Shown: positions 42,557 through 50,607, numbered from the stretch's first letter. The stretch is DNA of 64,000 nucleotides from Pantanalinema sp. (GCA_036704125.1 DATNQI010000059.1:1-64000); one strand, 5' to 3'. A program made the numbers and translations. The notes: generated by a model from the sequence alone, not told the origin.

Positions 42557-43642
42557 TCATTCTTCCTCGGTCCATTCGAGTAGCTTACGGCGCAGATCGT
42601 CCTTGCTCGGGAGAAACAACCGATACTCGCGCGCATGGATGTTTGCCCCCTCGGGGAGGGTGATTTCGACGAGCGCGTCGTGCTTCTTTTTGCAAAGGAT
42701 GATGCCGATCGTCGGTCCTTCTTCGGGCAGCTTGACGTGCCGGTCGTAGTAGTTGACGTACATCTGCATCTGGCCGAGGTCCTGGTGGGTGAGCTTCCCG
42801 ATCTTCAGGTCCACGAGGACGAAGCAGCGCATGAGGCGATTGTAGAACACGAGGTCGACGTAGAAGTGCTCGTCGTCGAAGGTGAAGCGTCGCTGGCGCC
42901 CCTCAAACAGGAAGCCCTTGCCGAGTTCCAGGAGGAAGTGCTCCAGCTTGTCGATGATGCCGGATTCGAGCTCGGACTCCGAGTAGCTCGGGCGCTGATC
43001 CAGCCCGAGGAACTCCAGCACGTAGGGCTCTTTGAGCAGATCGGTCGGCTTGGCGACGACCTGACCCTCGATCGAGAGCGCGCGAACTGCGTCCTTGTCG
43101 CGCGACAGCGCGAGCCGCTCGTAGAGGCTCGTATCGTACTGGCGGCGCAGTTCGCGCAGCGACCAGCCTTGATTCGTGGCCTCGATCTCGTAGAAATCAC
43201 GTTCCGCGGGGTCGCCGATCCCGATGAGGAAGGCGTAGTGCGACCAGCCCAGGGTAAACGGGCGATGCATCGTGGGCGAGTATTCTGTAGACGGTGTCTG
43301 GGAAACCCCAGCAACACCAATGCTCTCCGAAATCCCAGACACTGTCTGGGATTTCGGAGAGCGATCCTGGTAGGCAACGTAAAACCGCCGGAACAGCCTC
43401 AGATTCTCGACCGAATAGCCCCGCCCGAACTCCGCTACCAAAGCCTTGGAAAGCGAAGGAAGCACACCCCGGCCATACTCGGCCCGCTCCTCCCCGCCCT
43501 GCTCATGCAGAACGATCCGCCGACCGATCTCGAAGTTGGTGAGCACCGCCAGTGCGTTGACCTGGCGCGCGGCGCTGGTGCGAGCGGCCTGGAGCAGTGC
43601 GCGGATCTCGGCGACGAGGGACGAGGCGTCGGGTAGGCTCAT
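42557..43642 (-). CDS. YhcG/DUF1016-type PD-(D/E)xK nuclease family protein
   Basis: A 361-residue protein of the DUF1016 (YhcG) family. The N-terminal helical domain (about 1-95) has 'NALAVLTNFEIGRRIV' and 'ENLRLFRRFYVAYQ'. A central 'LGWSHYAFLIGI...ERDFYEIEATNQGWSLRELRRQ' set (split here) is diagnostic. The nuclease fold lies at about 230-300 with DEHFYVDLVFYN and CFVLVDLKIGKL, the likely Asp and Lys of the active site. The linker at about 95-130 holds SQTVSGISESIG and SQTPS, short repeats typical of this family's variable region; the DNA there is a perfect palindrome. Family members are linked to recombination and defence contexts, but the function is not settled. The ATG at 43642 lies eight bases after the GNAT stop. 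Confidence 0.88.
   Translation of the reverse strand: MSLPDASSLVAEIRALLQAARTSAARQVNALAVLTNFEIGRRIVLHEQGGEERAEYGRGVLPSLSKALVAEFGRGYSVENLRLFRRFYVAYQDRSPKSQTVSGISESIGVAGVSQTPSTEYSPTMHRPFTLGWSHYAFLIGIGDPAERDFYEIEATNQGWSLRELRRQYDTSLYERLALSRDKDAVRALSIEGQVVAKPTDLLKEPYVLEFLGLDQRPSYSESELESGIIDKLEHFLLELGKGFLFEGRQRRFTFDDEHFYVDLVFYNRLMRCFVLVDLKIGKLTHQDLGQMQMYVNYYDRHVKLPEEGPTIGIILCKKKHDALVEITLPEGANIHAREYRLFLPSKDDLRRKLLEWTEEE
43322..43362. repeat. Perfect 41-bp palindrome inside the DUF1016 gene
   Basis: Twenty bases from 43322 are followed by a single C at 43342 and then their exact reverse complement to 43362. It encodes the SQTVSGISES linker on the minus strand, and the plus strand in another frame also reads SQTLSGISES. 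A related partial copy of TGTCTGGGA occurs near 43295. It may be an intragenic palindromic element, a recombination hotspot or a simple slippage product. Confidence 0.9.
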
Positions 43643-43650
43643 GCGGCGCC

Positions 43651-44091
43651 TCAGAGCGTCTCGAGCTTGCGGGTCATGCGGCGGTGGGGGATGTCCGCGT
43701 CCATGAAGATCGGGCCCTCGGCGACGAAGCCGAGCTTCTCGTAGAGGGGCATGGCCTCGAGCTGGCTGTCGAGCACGGCCTCGGTGAAGCCCTCGCGCCG
43801 CGCGTACTCCATCAGGAGCCTGACCAGCTTGCTTGCGATCCCCTTGCCGCGGTGAGGCTTCAGGGTGGCGACCCGGCCGATCTTGACCCGGCTGGCGTCG
43901 AGGGAGATGAGCCGGGCGGTCGCGACCGGCGTGTCGTCCTCGCTCGCGAGCACGTGCCATGCGATCCCGTCGTAGTCGTCGATCTCGAGATCGAGCGGGA
44001 CGCCCTGCTCATGGACGAAGACGGCCTCGCGGATGCGCAGCGCGTCGCGGACCTGGGGATCGGTGCCGGCGAAGAGGTCGAGGCTCAGCAT
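43651..44091 (-). CDS. GNAT-family N-acetyltransferase
   Basis: A 146-residue acetyltransferase of the ElaA/YjcF-like GNAT group. The fold elements are visible: 'DALRIREAVFVHEQGVP' (helix after strand 1, with the HEQG motif typical of this subfamily), 'VATARLISLDASRVKIGRVATL', the acetyl-CoA loop KPHRGKGIASKLVRLLME (R/Q-x-x-G-x-G/A) and 'AMPLYEKLGFVAEGPIFMD' near the C-terminus. The acceptor is unknown; small amines or an aminoglycoside-like compound are possible. The gene lies between ccdA (four bases upstream) and the DUF1016 gene, and its stop probably serves as part of the latter's ribosome-binding region. Confidence 0.92.
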   Translation of the reverse strand: MLSLDLFAGTDPQVRDALRIREAVFVHEQGVPLDLEIDDYDGIAWHVLASEDDTPVATARLISLDASRVKIGRVATLKPHRGKGIASKLVRLLMEYARREGFTEAVLDSQLEAMPLYEKLGFVAEGPIFMDADIPHRRMTRKLETL

Positions 44092-44095
44092 GGGG

Positions 44096-44851
44096 CTACC
44101 GGCTCAGCTTCTCTTCGATCCCGAGCAGGGCCTGGCCTGCGGGCGAGCTCTGGAGGACGTTGGCCAGGATCGAGAGGTTGTTGGAGAAGATCAGGACGCC
44201 GACGGCGACGAGCAGGAGGCCGCTTGCGATCTCGACCTTGCGCATGTGCTGCTTGATGCGGTTGAACAGCGAGAAGAAGGCGTTGATGGCCAGGGCCGTC
44301 GCGAAGAAGGGGACCCCCAGGCCGAGCGAGTAGGCCAAGAGCAGGGCGATCCCCTGGTTCAGCGTCTCGGACTGGCTCGCGTAGGTGAGGATCGCAGCCA
44401 GGATCGGCCCGATGCACGGGGTCCAGCCGAAGGCGAAGGCCAGGCCTACCAGGATCGCGCCGAAGAAGCCGGCAGGCTTCGCCGCCACCTGGAAGCGCTT
44501 CTCCATGTACAGGGCCTTGATCTTGAAGAGGCCCATGGTGTGGAGGCCGAAGAGGATGATCACCACCCCCGCGATCTGCGAGAGCAGGGTCAGCTTCTGG
44601 TTGAGGACCTGGCCGAAGGCCGTCGCCGTCGCGCCCAGGGCCACGAACACGATCGAGAAGCCCAGGATGAAGCCCAGCGAGTTGACGATCACCTTGCGCC
44701 GGGTGGCGGCGTCGGCGCCGTCACGCATCTGATCGCTGGACACCCCCGAGATGTACGAGAGGTAGCCGGGCACCAGGGGCAGGACGCAGGGCGAGAGGAA
44801 CGAGATGAGGCCCGCCAGAAAGGCGGTCGGCAGGGAGATCGTCGCGTTCAT
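44096..44851 (-). CDS. ccdA: Cytochrome c biogenesis/thiol-reduction membrane protein CcdA
   Basis: A 251-residue membrane protein with six hydrophobic helices. It carries electrons from cytoplasmic thioredoxin to the outer face of the membrane for reduction of apocytochrome c or other thiol proteins. The reactive cysteines are in helix 1 (FLSPCVLPLVPGYL, about Cys22) and helix 4 (GWTPCIGPILAA, about Cys146), both followed by Pro as in the family. There is no periplasmic DsbD alpha or gamma domain, so it is the short CcdA form. The start at 44851 begins the first helix quickly. The attC-like element is about 40 bases upstream, between it and the exonuclease gene on the same strand. Confidence 0.94.
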   Translation of the reverse strand: MNATISLPTAFLAGLISFLSPCVLPLVPGYLSYISGVSSDQMRDGADAATRRKVIVNSLGFILGFSIVFVALGATATAFGQVLNQKLTLLSQIAGVVIILFGLHTMGLFKIKALYMEKRFQVAAKPAGFFGAILVGLAFAFGWTPCIGPILAAILTYASQSETLNQGIALLLAYSLGLGVPFFATALAINAFFSLFNRIKQHMRKVEIASGLLLVAVGVLIFSNNLSILANVLQSSPAGQALLGIEEKLSR

Positions 44852-44889
44852 GGGGTTCCTTCTTGCGAGGGGACTTCGAATCTAAGAGC

Positions 44890-44958
44890 ATCTAACAAGA
44901 CCAGGCATGTTATGCCGTTGGCCGCCGTGGGCGGCTCGAAGGAACAGTCTTGTTAGGC
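44890..44958 (-). repeat. attC-like site, second copy
   Basis: On the minus strand this 69-bp element reads GCCTAAC...GTTAGAT, matching both core-site consensuses (RYYYAAC and GTTRRRY). It lies 34 bases after the exonuclease stop. Its outer arms (CTAACAAGAC/GTCTTGTTAG) pair perfectly and contain an inner GCCGCC-CAC-GGCGGC hairpin. It is homologous to 18514-18580 across most of its length, in the same orientation relative to the preceding gene. Flanks TCTAAGAGC and GCTCTAAGA nearly extend the stem. No integrase is nearby. Confidence 0.55.
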
Positions 44959-44992
44959 GCTCTAAGAAAGGTACGACATCCCCCCTGAAGCG

Positions 44993-45565
44993 TCAATTTT
45001 GGCGTATCCAGCCCTTCAAAAGGCTCTTCCCTTCGGAAATTGCCATCGCTTCCATCTTCAGCCAGATCTCGGCCGTCGCCCTGGCGTCGCCCAGGGCCCG
45101 GTGGCGGTCCTTGGCGCTCAGGCTCACGCCGAAGTGACTGACCAGCGCGTCCAGGTTGTGCTTGCCGAGCCGGGGCAGCAGCAGGCGCGCCACGCGCAGG
45201 GTGTCCAGGTGGGCGTGGGGCAGCGGCGCCTCGGTCACGAGCGTGGCCTGGAAGTCGAGGAAGCTGCGATCGAAGGGGGCGTTGTGGGAGATCAAAGGCG
45301 AGTCGCCGCAGAAGTCGAGGAACTGCGGCAGGACCTGGTCGAAGCGCGGGGCCGAGGCCACCATGGCATCCGAGATGCCGTGGATGCGCTGGACGAAGTA
45401 GGGGATCGAGCGCTCGGGGTGGACCAGGGTGGCGTAGGTCCCGGCGAGGCGCCCGTCCTCGATCGCCACGGCGCCGATCTCGACGATGCGATCGCCCTTG
45501 GCGGGGGACATGCCGGTGGTCTCCAGGTCGACGACGACCCAGCGCTTGCGAGAAGTGGTCTGCAT
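44993..45565 (-). CDS. DnaQ-like 3'-5' exonuclease
   Basis: A 190-residue DEDDh exonuclease similar to DNA polymerase III epsilon. Exo I is VVVDLETTGMSPAKGDRI (Asp13, Glu15), Exo II is 'LISHNAPFDRSFLDFQ' and Exo III is 'HRALGDARATAEIWLKM', with the His of the DEDDh class. There is no C-terminal polymerase-binding extension or helicase/BRCT fusion, so it is a stand-alone proofreading or general DNA/RNA trimming enzyme. The ATG at 45565 directly precedes the first strand. It is divergent from rsmG and is followed by the attC-like element and ccdA. Confidence 0.93.
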   Translation of the reverse strand: MQTTSRKRWVVVDLETTGMSPAKGDRIVEIGAVAIEDGRLAGTYATLVHPERSIPYFVQRIHGISDAMVASAPRFDQVLPQFLDFCGDSPLISHNAPFDRSFLDFQATLVTEAPLPHAHLDTLRVARLLLPRLGKHNLDALVSHFGVSLSAKDRHRALGDARATAEIWLKMEAMAISEGKSLLKGWIRQN

Positions 45566-45666
45566 GGGGCCATGATACCCTCAAGCGGGCGATCCTGCAT
45601 GGTAAGATCTCCGCTTGTCCCCCCTCAAACTAGCCGCAGGCGCTAATCTCACCCGACGAGGACCCT

Positions 45667-46392
45667 ATGGAACCCTGGCAACTCCTGACGACCCAGGCCG
45701 CCGAGTGGGGCGTGCCCCTCGACCCCGCGCAGGTCGACGCCCTCAAGCGCTTCTACGCCCTTTTGATCGAGGGCAATCAGCGCGCCAACCTCACCCGCAT
45801 CACCGACGAGCGCGAGGCGGTGGTCAAGCACTTCCTGGACTCCCTCTCGGTGCTGCGCGCCTTCTCGGCCGAGGACCGAAAGGCGCCGCTGCGCTTCATC
45901 GACGTGGGGGCGGGCGCCGGCTTCCCGGGGATCCCGCTCATGGCCCTGGTCGGCGCCTGGTCGGGGACCCAGCTGGAGGCCACCCGCAAGAAGGTCGACT
46001 TCATGAGCGAGGCGATCGAGGCCCTCGGCCTGAACGGCCGGGCGCTGCACGGCCGCGCCGAGGAGCTCGCCCAGACCCCCGAGCACCGCGAGCAGTACGA
46101 TCTGGTCTTCGGCCGGGCGGTGGCGGAGCTGAACGTGCTCTGCGAGCTGTGCCTGCCCTTCCTCAAGCTGGGAGGGCGCTTCGTGGCCATGAAGGGGGCG
46201 GGGGCCGACGACGAGGTCGCGCGCGCCCAGAAGGCCCTCAAGACGCTCGGCGGCGAGATCCGCGGGATCGTGAAGTTTTCTCTCCCCGAGGGGTTCGGCG
46301 AGCGGGCGCTGGTCGTGGTGGAGAAGGTTGCGCCAACGCCCAAAGCCTACCCTCGGCGGGCCGGACAGCCGGCTGCCAAGCCGTTATGTTAA
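45667..46392 (+). CDS. rsmG: 16S rRNA (guanine(527)-N7)-methyltransferase RsmG
   Basis: A 241-residue methyltransferase that modifies G527 in the 530 loop of 16S rRNA; loss gives low-level streptomycin resistance in other bacteria. The family N-terminus 'LKRFYALLIEGNQRANLTRITDE' is followed by VVKHFLDSLSVLRA and the SAM-binding motif DVGAGAGFPGIPLMAL near residue 80. 'ATRKKVDFMSEAIEALGL' and 'DLVFGRAVAELNVLCELCLP' complete the set. The C-terminus 'VVVEKVAPTPKAYPRRAG' is the usual end. GACGAGGA is upstream of the ATG. Next downstream is a 120-base gap. Confidence 0.95.
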   Translation: MEPWQLLTTQAAEWGVPLDPAQVDALKRFYALLIEGNQRANLTRITDEREAVVKHFLDSLSVLRAFSAEDRKAPLRFIDVGAGAGFPGIPLMALVGAWSGTQLEATRKKVDFMSEAIEALGLNGRALHGRAEELAQTPEHREQYDLVFGRAVAELNVLCELCLPFLKLGGRFVAMKGAGADDEVARAQKALKTLGGEIRGIVKFSLPEGFGERALVVVEKVAPTPKAYPRRAGQPAAKPLC

Positions 46393-46512
46393 GCAACATC
46401 AACTTGATGACGCGCGGATAATTTTTCAGGGGGCACGGGTATAGGAGGCACAGGACGCCAGGGGCGCTGAAACGGCGCGCCCACGGGAATCGCCAGGATT
46501 GGAGTGTGTGGG

Positions 46513-46911
46513 ATGAAAAATTTTTCGGTCGTTCAAGAGCACTTCCGGAAGCTGCGTTGTGCGCACTGCAACGAAGCTTTCACGCCCGAAGGCGTCAAGC
46601 TCCTGCGCGAGGAAAAGGATTACTGGGTCGTCCGCGTCCACTGCACCGAGTGTAACCAGCCCGCGGGCGTGGCCATCGTCGGCGTCGAGTACGAGTCCGC
46701 CGAGGCGAGCACCACTCCGAGCGAGGCGAGCCGCGAGGGTTCGAGCCAGCCCCAGGTGAGCCGGGTTCGCGGCATCTTCTCGTCGCGCCGCGAGGAAGAG
46801 AAGTTCTCCGGCCTGCCCCCCATCTCGTCGGACGAGGTGCTGGACGCCCACCACTTCTTCGCGAAGCTCGGCAGCGACTGGATGGACCAGATCCCCAAGA
46901 AGACCCGCTAG
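46513..46911 (+). CDS. Hypothetical protein with two CxxC motifs (zinc ribbon)
   Basis: A 132-residue protein of unknown function. The first 55 residues contain LRCAHCNEAF and VHCTECNQPAG, two CxxC pairs about 30 apart that would hold a zinc ion in a ribbon fold. A Ser/Glu-rich linker (about 60-95) follows, and the C-terminal 30 residues ('SSDEVLDAHHFFAKLGSDWM') look helical. The ATG at 46513 has GGAG eight bases upstream; an in-frame GTG at 46504 is too close to the site. It lies between rsmG and a very long hairpin. Zinc ribbons of this kind often bind nucleic acid or partner proteins, but nothing more can be said. Confidence 0.8.
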   Translation: MKNFSVVQEHFRKLRCAHCNEAFTPEGVKLLREEKDYWVVRVHCTECNQPAGVAIVGVEYESAEASTTPSEASREGSSQPQVSRVRGIFSSRREEEKFSGLPPISSDEVLDAHHFFAKLGSDWMDQIPKKTR

Positions 46912-46917
46912 TCATCC

Positions 46918-46970
46918 CCTCTCAACGCAAGGACGCCCGGCCATCGGCCGGGCGTCCTTGCGTTGAGAGG
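46918..46970. terminator. 25-bp perfect hairpin between convergent genes
   Basis: A flawless 25-bp stem with a three-base ATC loop fills the gap between the zinc-ribbon gene and the convergent cNMP-binding gene. There is no U-run on either side, which is unusual for a terminator, but the position after both stop codons supports that role. Confidence 0.75.
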
Positions 46971-47942
46971 CTAGAGGTCGTCGATCGCCCCGGCGCGGCG
47001 CTTCATCTCCTTGCTCTGATCCGCCTGCATGGTCCAGCTGCGGCTCGCGGCGATGCGGCCCAGGTTGTTGCGCAGCTTGCGGCCGATCTCGGGCATGGCC
47101 CTGGTCAGGCGCTGGTAGTCGTCGAATGGGAAGTTGAGGAGCTTGGCGTCCGAGACGGCCACCACGTCCGCCGTGCGCTCGGGCTGCTTGTAGACCAGCG
47201 CCATCTCGCCGAAGACCTGGCCGGCACCGAGCCGCGCCACCGGCATGGCCTGGCCGTCCTTGGGGATCTGCACCTCGCAGTGGCCGTGGACGATCAGGTA
47301 GAAGGAGTCGGCCGGCGACCCCTGATGGACGATCGGTTGACCGGACTGGGCGGTGAAGGGAAGGGCGATCGCCTCGAGGGCCTTCAGCTCCTCCGGCTTG
47401 AGCCCGGCGAAGATGGTGGCGGCCTTCATGGCGTCGTGGTTGCTCGCCTGAGGGGCCTTCGCGGGCTCCTCGATGGCGCGAAGCACTCCGGTTCCCGCCT
47501 GGTTGGGGAGGGTGCTCCAGACCCGGCCCGCGACGATCTTGCCCAGGTTGCTGCGGAACTTGGTGCCGATCGCGGGGTGCTGCTGGGAAAGGCGCTCGTA
47601 GTCCGAGTAGGAAAAGCGCAAGAGCACCGCCTCGCTGGCCGCGAGCACGTCGGCCTGGCGCAGGGGCTGGGCGTAGAGCAGGGGCATCTCACCGACCAGC
47701 TGGCCCGAGCCGACCTGGGCGATGGGGGTGGCGGGGACGCCCTTGCCCTGGGGCAGGAGGATCTCGAGCTGGCCCGCGGCGACCAGGTAGAAGCAGTCGG
47801 CCTTTTCCCCCGTCTTGAGGATGGGATCGCCCGGCTGGAAGACGTGCTTGGTGGCGATCTTGAAGAACGCCGTCATCTCCTCGGGGGTCAGCCCCTGCAG
47901 GGCGGGCAGCCTGGAGAGGCGATCGAAGTTGACGTTGGCCAT
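46971..47942 (-). CDS. Protein with two cyclic-nucleotide-binding domains
   Basis: A 323-residue protein with tandem cNMP-binding folds. Domain 1 (about 10-130) has 'LQGLTPEEMTAFFKIATKHVF', 'PILKTGEKADCFYLVAAGQLEI' (split), and SGQLVGEMPLLYAQPLRQADV where GEM-P replaces the GE(L/I)ALL phosphate-binding cassette. Domain 2 (about 175-300) has 'QSGQPIVHQGSPADSFYLIV' and GQVFGEMALVYKQPERTADV, with an Arg in the cassette position. Each is followed by a matching helix ('IGTKFRSNLGKIVA', 'IGRKLRNNLGRIAA'), indicating an internal duplication. No DNA-binding or enzymatic domain is present. It could act as a stand-alone cAMP/cGMP sensor. The start at 47942 has GGAGG about 12 bases upstream. Confidence 0.88.
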   Translation of the reverse strand: MANVNFDRLSRLPALQGLTPEEMTAFFKIATKHVFQPGDPILKTGEKADCFYLVAAGQLEILLPQGKGVPATPIAQVGSGQLVGEMPLLYAQPLRQADVLAASEAVLLRFSYSDYERLSQQHPAIGTKFRSNLGKIVAGRVWSTLPNQAGTGVLRAIEEPAKAPQASNHDAMKAATIFAGLKPEELKALEAIALPFTAQSGQPIVHQGSPADSFYLIVHGHCEVQIPKDGQAMPVARLGAGQVFGEMALVYKQPERTADVVAVSDAKLLNFPFDDYQRLTRAMPEIGRKLRNNLGRIAASRSWTMQADQSKEMKRRAGAIDDL

Positions 47943-48105
47943 GGGCGCGCGCGCGAGCCTCCTCGTGAGGGTGGGGGAATCTCCGAGAGGATCATACCGT
48001 CGCTTGTTCAATTCGTAACCCACCGAGCGGGTGATCGCGTGACCGCGCGCACCGCCCCGCGCGCCGTACCTGGCTTAGCCTTGGAGCGTGGCGTCGGAGG
48101 CACTC

Positions 48106-49692
48106 ATGCGCAATATCACTCGCTGGCTCGTCCTCGTGGCCGCCGCGGCGATCGCCGCGGGGCCCCTCGCGCCTGTCGAGGCCAGGGTCCGCCCCCGGGC
48201 CGAGGCCGCGCGGGTCGCGCGCCCCGTCGCGGACCCCGCCGTGGTCACCGGCATCTACTGGCGCGACGGCAGGCTCGAGATCGAGGGCGATCGCCCCCTC
48301 CAGGCGCGCCTGCTCAAGCTCGAGGCGCCCCACCGGGTGGTGATCGACCTGTTCGGGGCCGAGCTCGCCGATCCGGCGCTTTGCCAGACCCTCTCCATCC
48401 AGGAGGGCCCCTTCGCCCAGCTGCGGGTCGCGCTCCACCCCGAGGAGGGCTTCATCCGCTTCGTCCTGGACTGCACCGCCGAGGCCGACGTCCGGCTCAG
48501 CCAGCAGCAGGAGGGGCAGACCCTCAGCCTGGCGCGCGTGTCGCCCGACCCTGCCAGAGCGCCCCGGCCCGAGCAGGGCTCGCGCGTCACCCGCACCCCG
48601 ATCGAGGCCCACGGCCCCGCCGCGCCGCGGGTCTTCCTGGAGCACGGCCCGGCCGTGCCCGACTCCTTCTGGGTCTACGGCCCCGCCCTGCCCGCGGACT
48701 GGCCCGAGGCCCTGAGCGAGCGCCAGCTCTACGGTCCCGCCCAGCCCGCGCCCAGCCCCTCGCCCACCCCCGAGGCTCTCGTCTCGCTCGAGACCGTCGC
48801 GCGCGCCCAGCGCCTCGACTCCCTCACCCTCCGGCGCAAGCGCGGGCAGGTCTTCCTGCGCCTGGCCTGCGATCGGGCCCTCTCCTACGAGGTCGAGCAG
48901 GAGTGGGCGCCCTCCAAGCTCACCGTCCGGGTTCCCGGGGGCAGCTTCGCGGGTCGCCTGCCCGGGCTGGTCGACGGGGTCGAGGCCCTCGGCGTGGAGA
49001 AGGAGGGCAAGGACTGGCTCCTTCACCTGACCCTGCCGCGCGGCCTCTACGCCTACGACGCCCAGGCGAAGGACGGCGGCAAGGTGCTGGAGCTGAGCTG
49101 GCGCCGGCAGGACGTGGCGGGCGGCAAGCCCACGGTCATCGTGGACGCGGGGCACGGGGGGGACGATCCCGGGGCCATCGGCCCGGGGGGTACCAAGGAG
49201 GCCCACGTCACCCTCGCCATGGCCAGGGCGGTGCGCGAGGCGCTCGAGGCCCGGGGCGACCTGAACGTCGTCATGACGCGCACCACCGACTCTTCGGTGG
49301 ATCTGGCCTCGAGGGCCCGCCTGGTGGACACCCTCAAGCCCGCCCTCTTCGTCAGCCTGCACGGCAACTCCTGCGAGTCGGCCGAGATCGGGGGCCTCGA
49401 GACGTACTATCGCAACGAGGTGAGCCGGCCTCTGGCGCGCCACTTGCACAGCGCGATCGCACGGATCCTCGGCCGCCCGGATCGCGGCGTTCGCCAGGCG
49501 CGCCTCTACGTCCTGCGCAGCCAGAGCGTGCCGTCGGTGCTGGTCGAGTCGGCCTACCTCTCCAACCCGGACGAGGAGAAGCTGCTCGCGAGCGAATCCT
49601 TCCAGAAGGAGCTGGGCTCGGCGGTGGCCAAGGGGATCCTGGGTTACCTCTCGCAGACCCCCGTGGCGGAGCTACCGAGCCGGGCCGAGTAG
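48106..49692 (+). CDS. N-acetylmuramoyl-L-alanine amidase with AMIN-like N-terminus
   Basis: A 528-residue exported cell-wall hydrolase. A signal peptide (about 1-28) is followed by one or two AMIN-like beta domains (about 45-150 and 235-335, e.g. 'RVVIDLFGAELADPALC', 'LTVRVPGGSFAGRLPG') separated by a Pro-rich linker. The amidase_3 catalytic domain (about 340-520) has zinc ligands and catalytic Glu in VIVDAGHGGDDPGA (His350), KEAHVTLAMA, 'LFVSLHGNSCES' and VESAYLSNPDEE. It cleaves the bond between MurNAc and the stem peptide during septation or turnover. GGAGG five bases before ATG 48106 sets the start rather than the GTG six codons upstream. Its end overlaps the convergent TIM-barrel gene by 21 bases. 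Confidence 0.93.
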   Translation: MRNITRWLVLVAAAAIAAGPLAPVEARVRPRAEAARVARPVADPAVVTGIYWRDGRLEIEGDRPLQARLLKLEAPHRVVIDLFGAELADPALCQTLSIQEGPFAQLRVALHPEEGFIRFVLDCTAEADVRLSQQQEGQTLSLARVSPDPARAPRPEQGSRVTRTPIEAHGPAAPRVFLEHGPAVPDSFWVYGPALPADWPEALSERQLYGPAQPAPSPSPTPEALVSLETVARAQRLDSLTLRRKRGQVFLRLACDRALSYEVEQEWAPSKLTVRVPGGSFAGRLPGLVDGVEALGVEKEGKDWLLHLTLPRGLYAYDAQAKDGGKVLELSWRRQDVAGGKPTVIVDAGHGGDDPGAIGPGGTKEAHVTLAMARAVREALEARGDLNVVMTRTTDSSVDLASRARLVDTLKPALFVSLHGNSCESAEIGGLETYYRNEVSRPLARHLHSAIARILGRPDRGVRQARLYVLRSQSVPSVLVESAYLSNPDEEKLLASESFQKELGSAVAKGILGYLSQTPVAELPSRAE

Positions 49693-50529
49693 CGGCTTCG
49701 GCGCGAGGCTCTCCAGGCGATCCGCGGTATCGAGCAATCGATCCAGGCTCACCCCCCGCGCCTCCAGGGTCATGGGCAGCGCCCTCCACTCGGGGTGCTG
49801 GCCGAGCAGCTCCTCGATCCAGCCCGACTCGGTCGGCAGGCGATGGTCCTGGCCGCTGCGGTCGGTCTCGTGGAGCCGCAGGGCCGTGAGGTGCGGCGCG
49901 ATCGCGGCGAGGAGGGCCTCCGCGCCCTCGTAGCCGGAGCCCGAGGCCCGTGCCGAGGCCAGGGCGTGACCCAGGTCGGCCTGCACCCCCAGGAAGGGCA
50001 CCTGGAGGGCCTGGATCATCCCGCTGATCTCGTCCGCGTCGCCGAGCAGCATGGCCGGGTGGCGCATGTCGCTGTTGGTCAAGGCGAGCGACATGCCGCG
50101 CGCGTCGGCCACGTTCGCGAGGCGATCCAGCGATCGCATGAGCGCGTCGAGGGCGAGCTCGCGCGGCACGCTGCGGCTCGCGCGGGTCTGGTCCAGCGTC
50201 TCTTCGAGGGCGAAGCCCGGCATGAGGCTCAGGCGCGTGACCCCGAGCTCCGCCGCGCGCGTCATCACCTCCTCCACCAGCCGGATCGAGCGCAGCCGGA
50301 AGTCCTCGTCGAGGGCGGCGAGGTTGGCGCGCGGGGCGTCCGAGAAGGCGTGGTGCACCGTGAGGTCGCACCCGGCTTCCTGCAAGGGGCGCATGACCGC
50401 CGGATCGCAGAGCAGGGCCGGGATGCCGGGCAGGGCGATGCGCCGGTGCGCGGCGAGCCGGAAGACCTCGAGGGTCTCGGCGAGGCCCATGGCCGGAGCG
50501 AGGCTGCGAGCAGAGAGGAAAAGGGGCAT
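49672..50529 (-). CDS. Xylose isomerase-like TIM-barrel protein
   Basis: A 285-residue protein of the AP endonuclease 2/sugar isomerase-like TIM-barrel superfamily. The pattern 'ADLGHALASARASGS' near residue 185, 'LRLHETDRSGQDHRLP' near 215 and 'PMTLEARGVSLDRLLD' near 255 fits the C-terminal barrel segments with metal-binding Asp, His and Glu. Mid-protein blocks 'VEEVMTRAAELGVTRLSLMPG' and 'SLALTNSD' agree. Typical substrates are sugars, inosose or DNA abasic sites, and no subgroup signature is clear. It overlaps the amidase gene's 3' end by 21 bases in convergent orientation. ATG 50529 is the first in frame with a GAGGT-like site upstream. Confidence 0.85.
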   Translation of the reverse strand: MPLFLSARSLAPAMGLAETLEVFRLAAHRRIALPGIPALLCDPAVMRPLQEAGCDLTVHHAFSDAPRANLAALDEDFRLRSIRLVEEVMTRAAELGVTRLSLMPGFALEETLDQTRASRSVPRELALDALMRSLDRLANVADARGMSLALTNSDMRHPAMLLGDADEISGMIQALQVPFLGVQADLGHALASARASGSGYEGAEALLAAIAPHLTALRLHETDRSGQDHRLPTESGWIEELLGQHPEWRALPMTLEARGVSLDRLLDTADRLESLAPKPLLGPAR

Positions 50530-50607
50530 CGGGACCTCCTGGTGGTCCCATGGTCGGCCAAGGCCGCCCGGGCGTCAAGGCACCCCCTTCCGAGATTTCG
50601 CTCAAAA

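Noticed and set aside
46350-46400. A possible third attC-like end (GTTAAGC) after rsmG
   Set aside because: It matches GTTRRRY but has no RYYYAAC partner upstream and no similarity to the two good copies.
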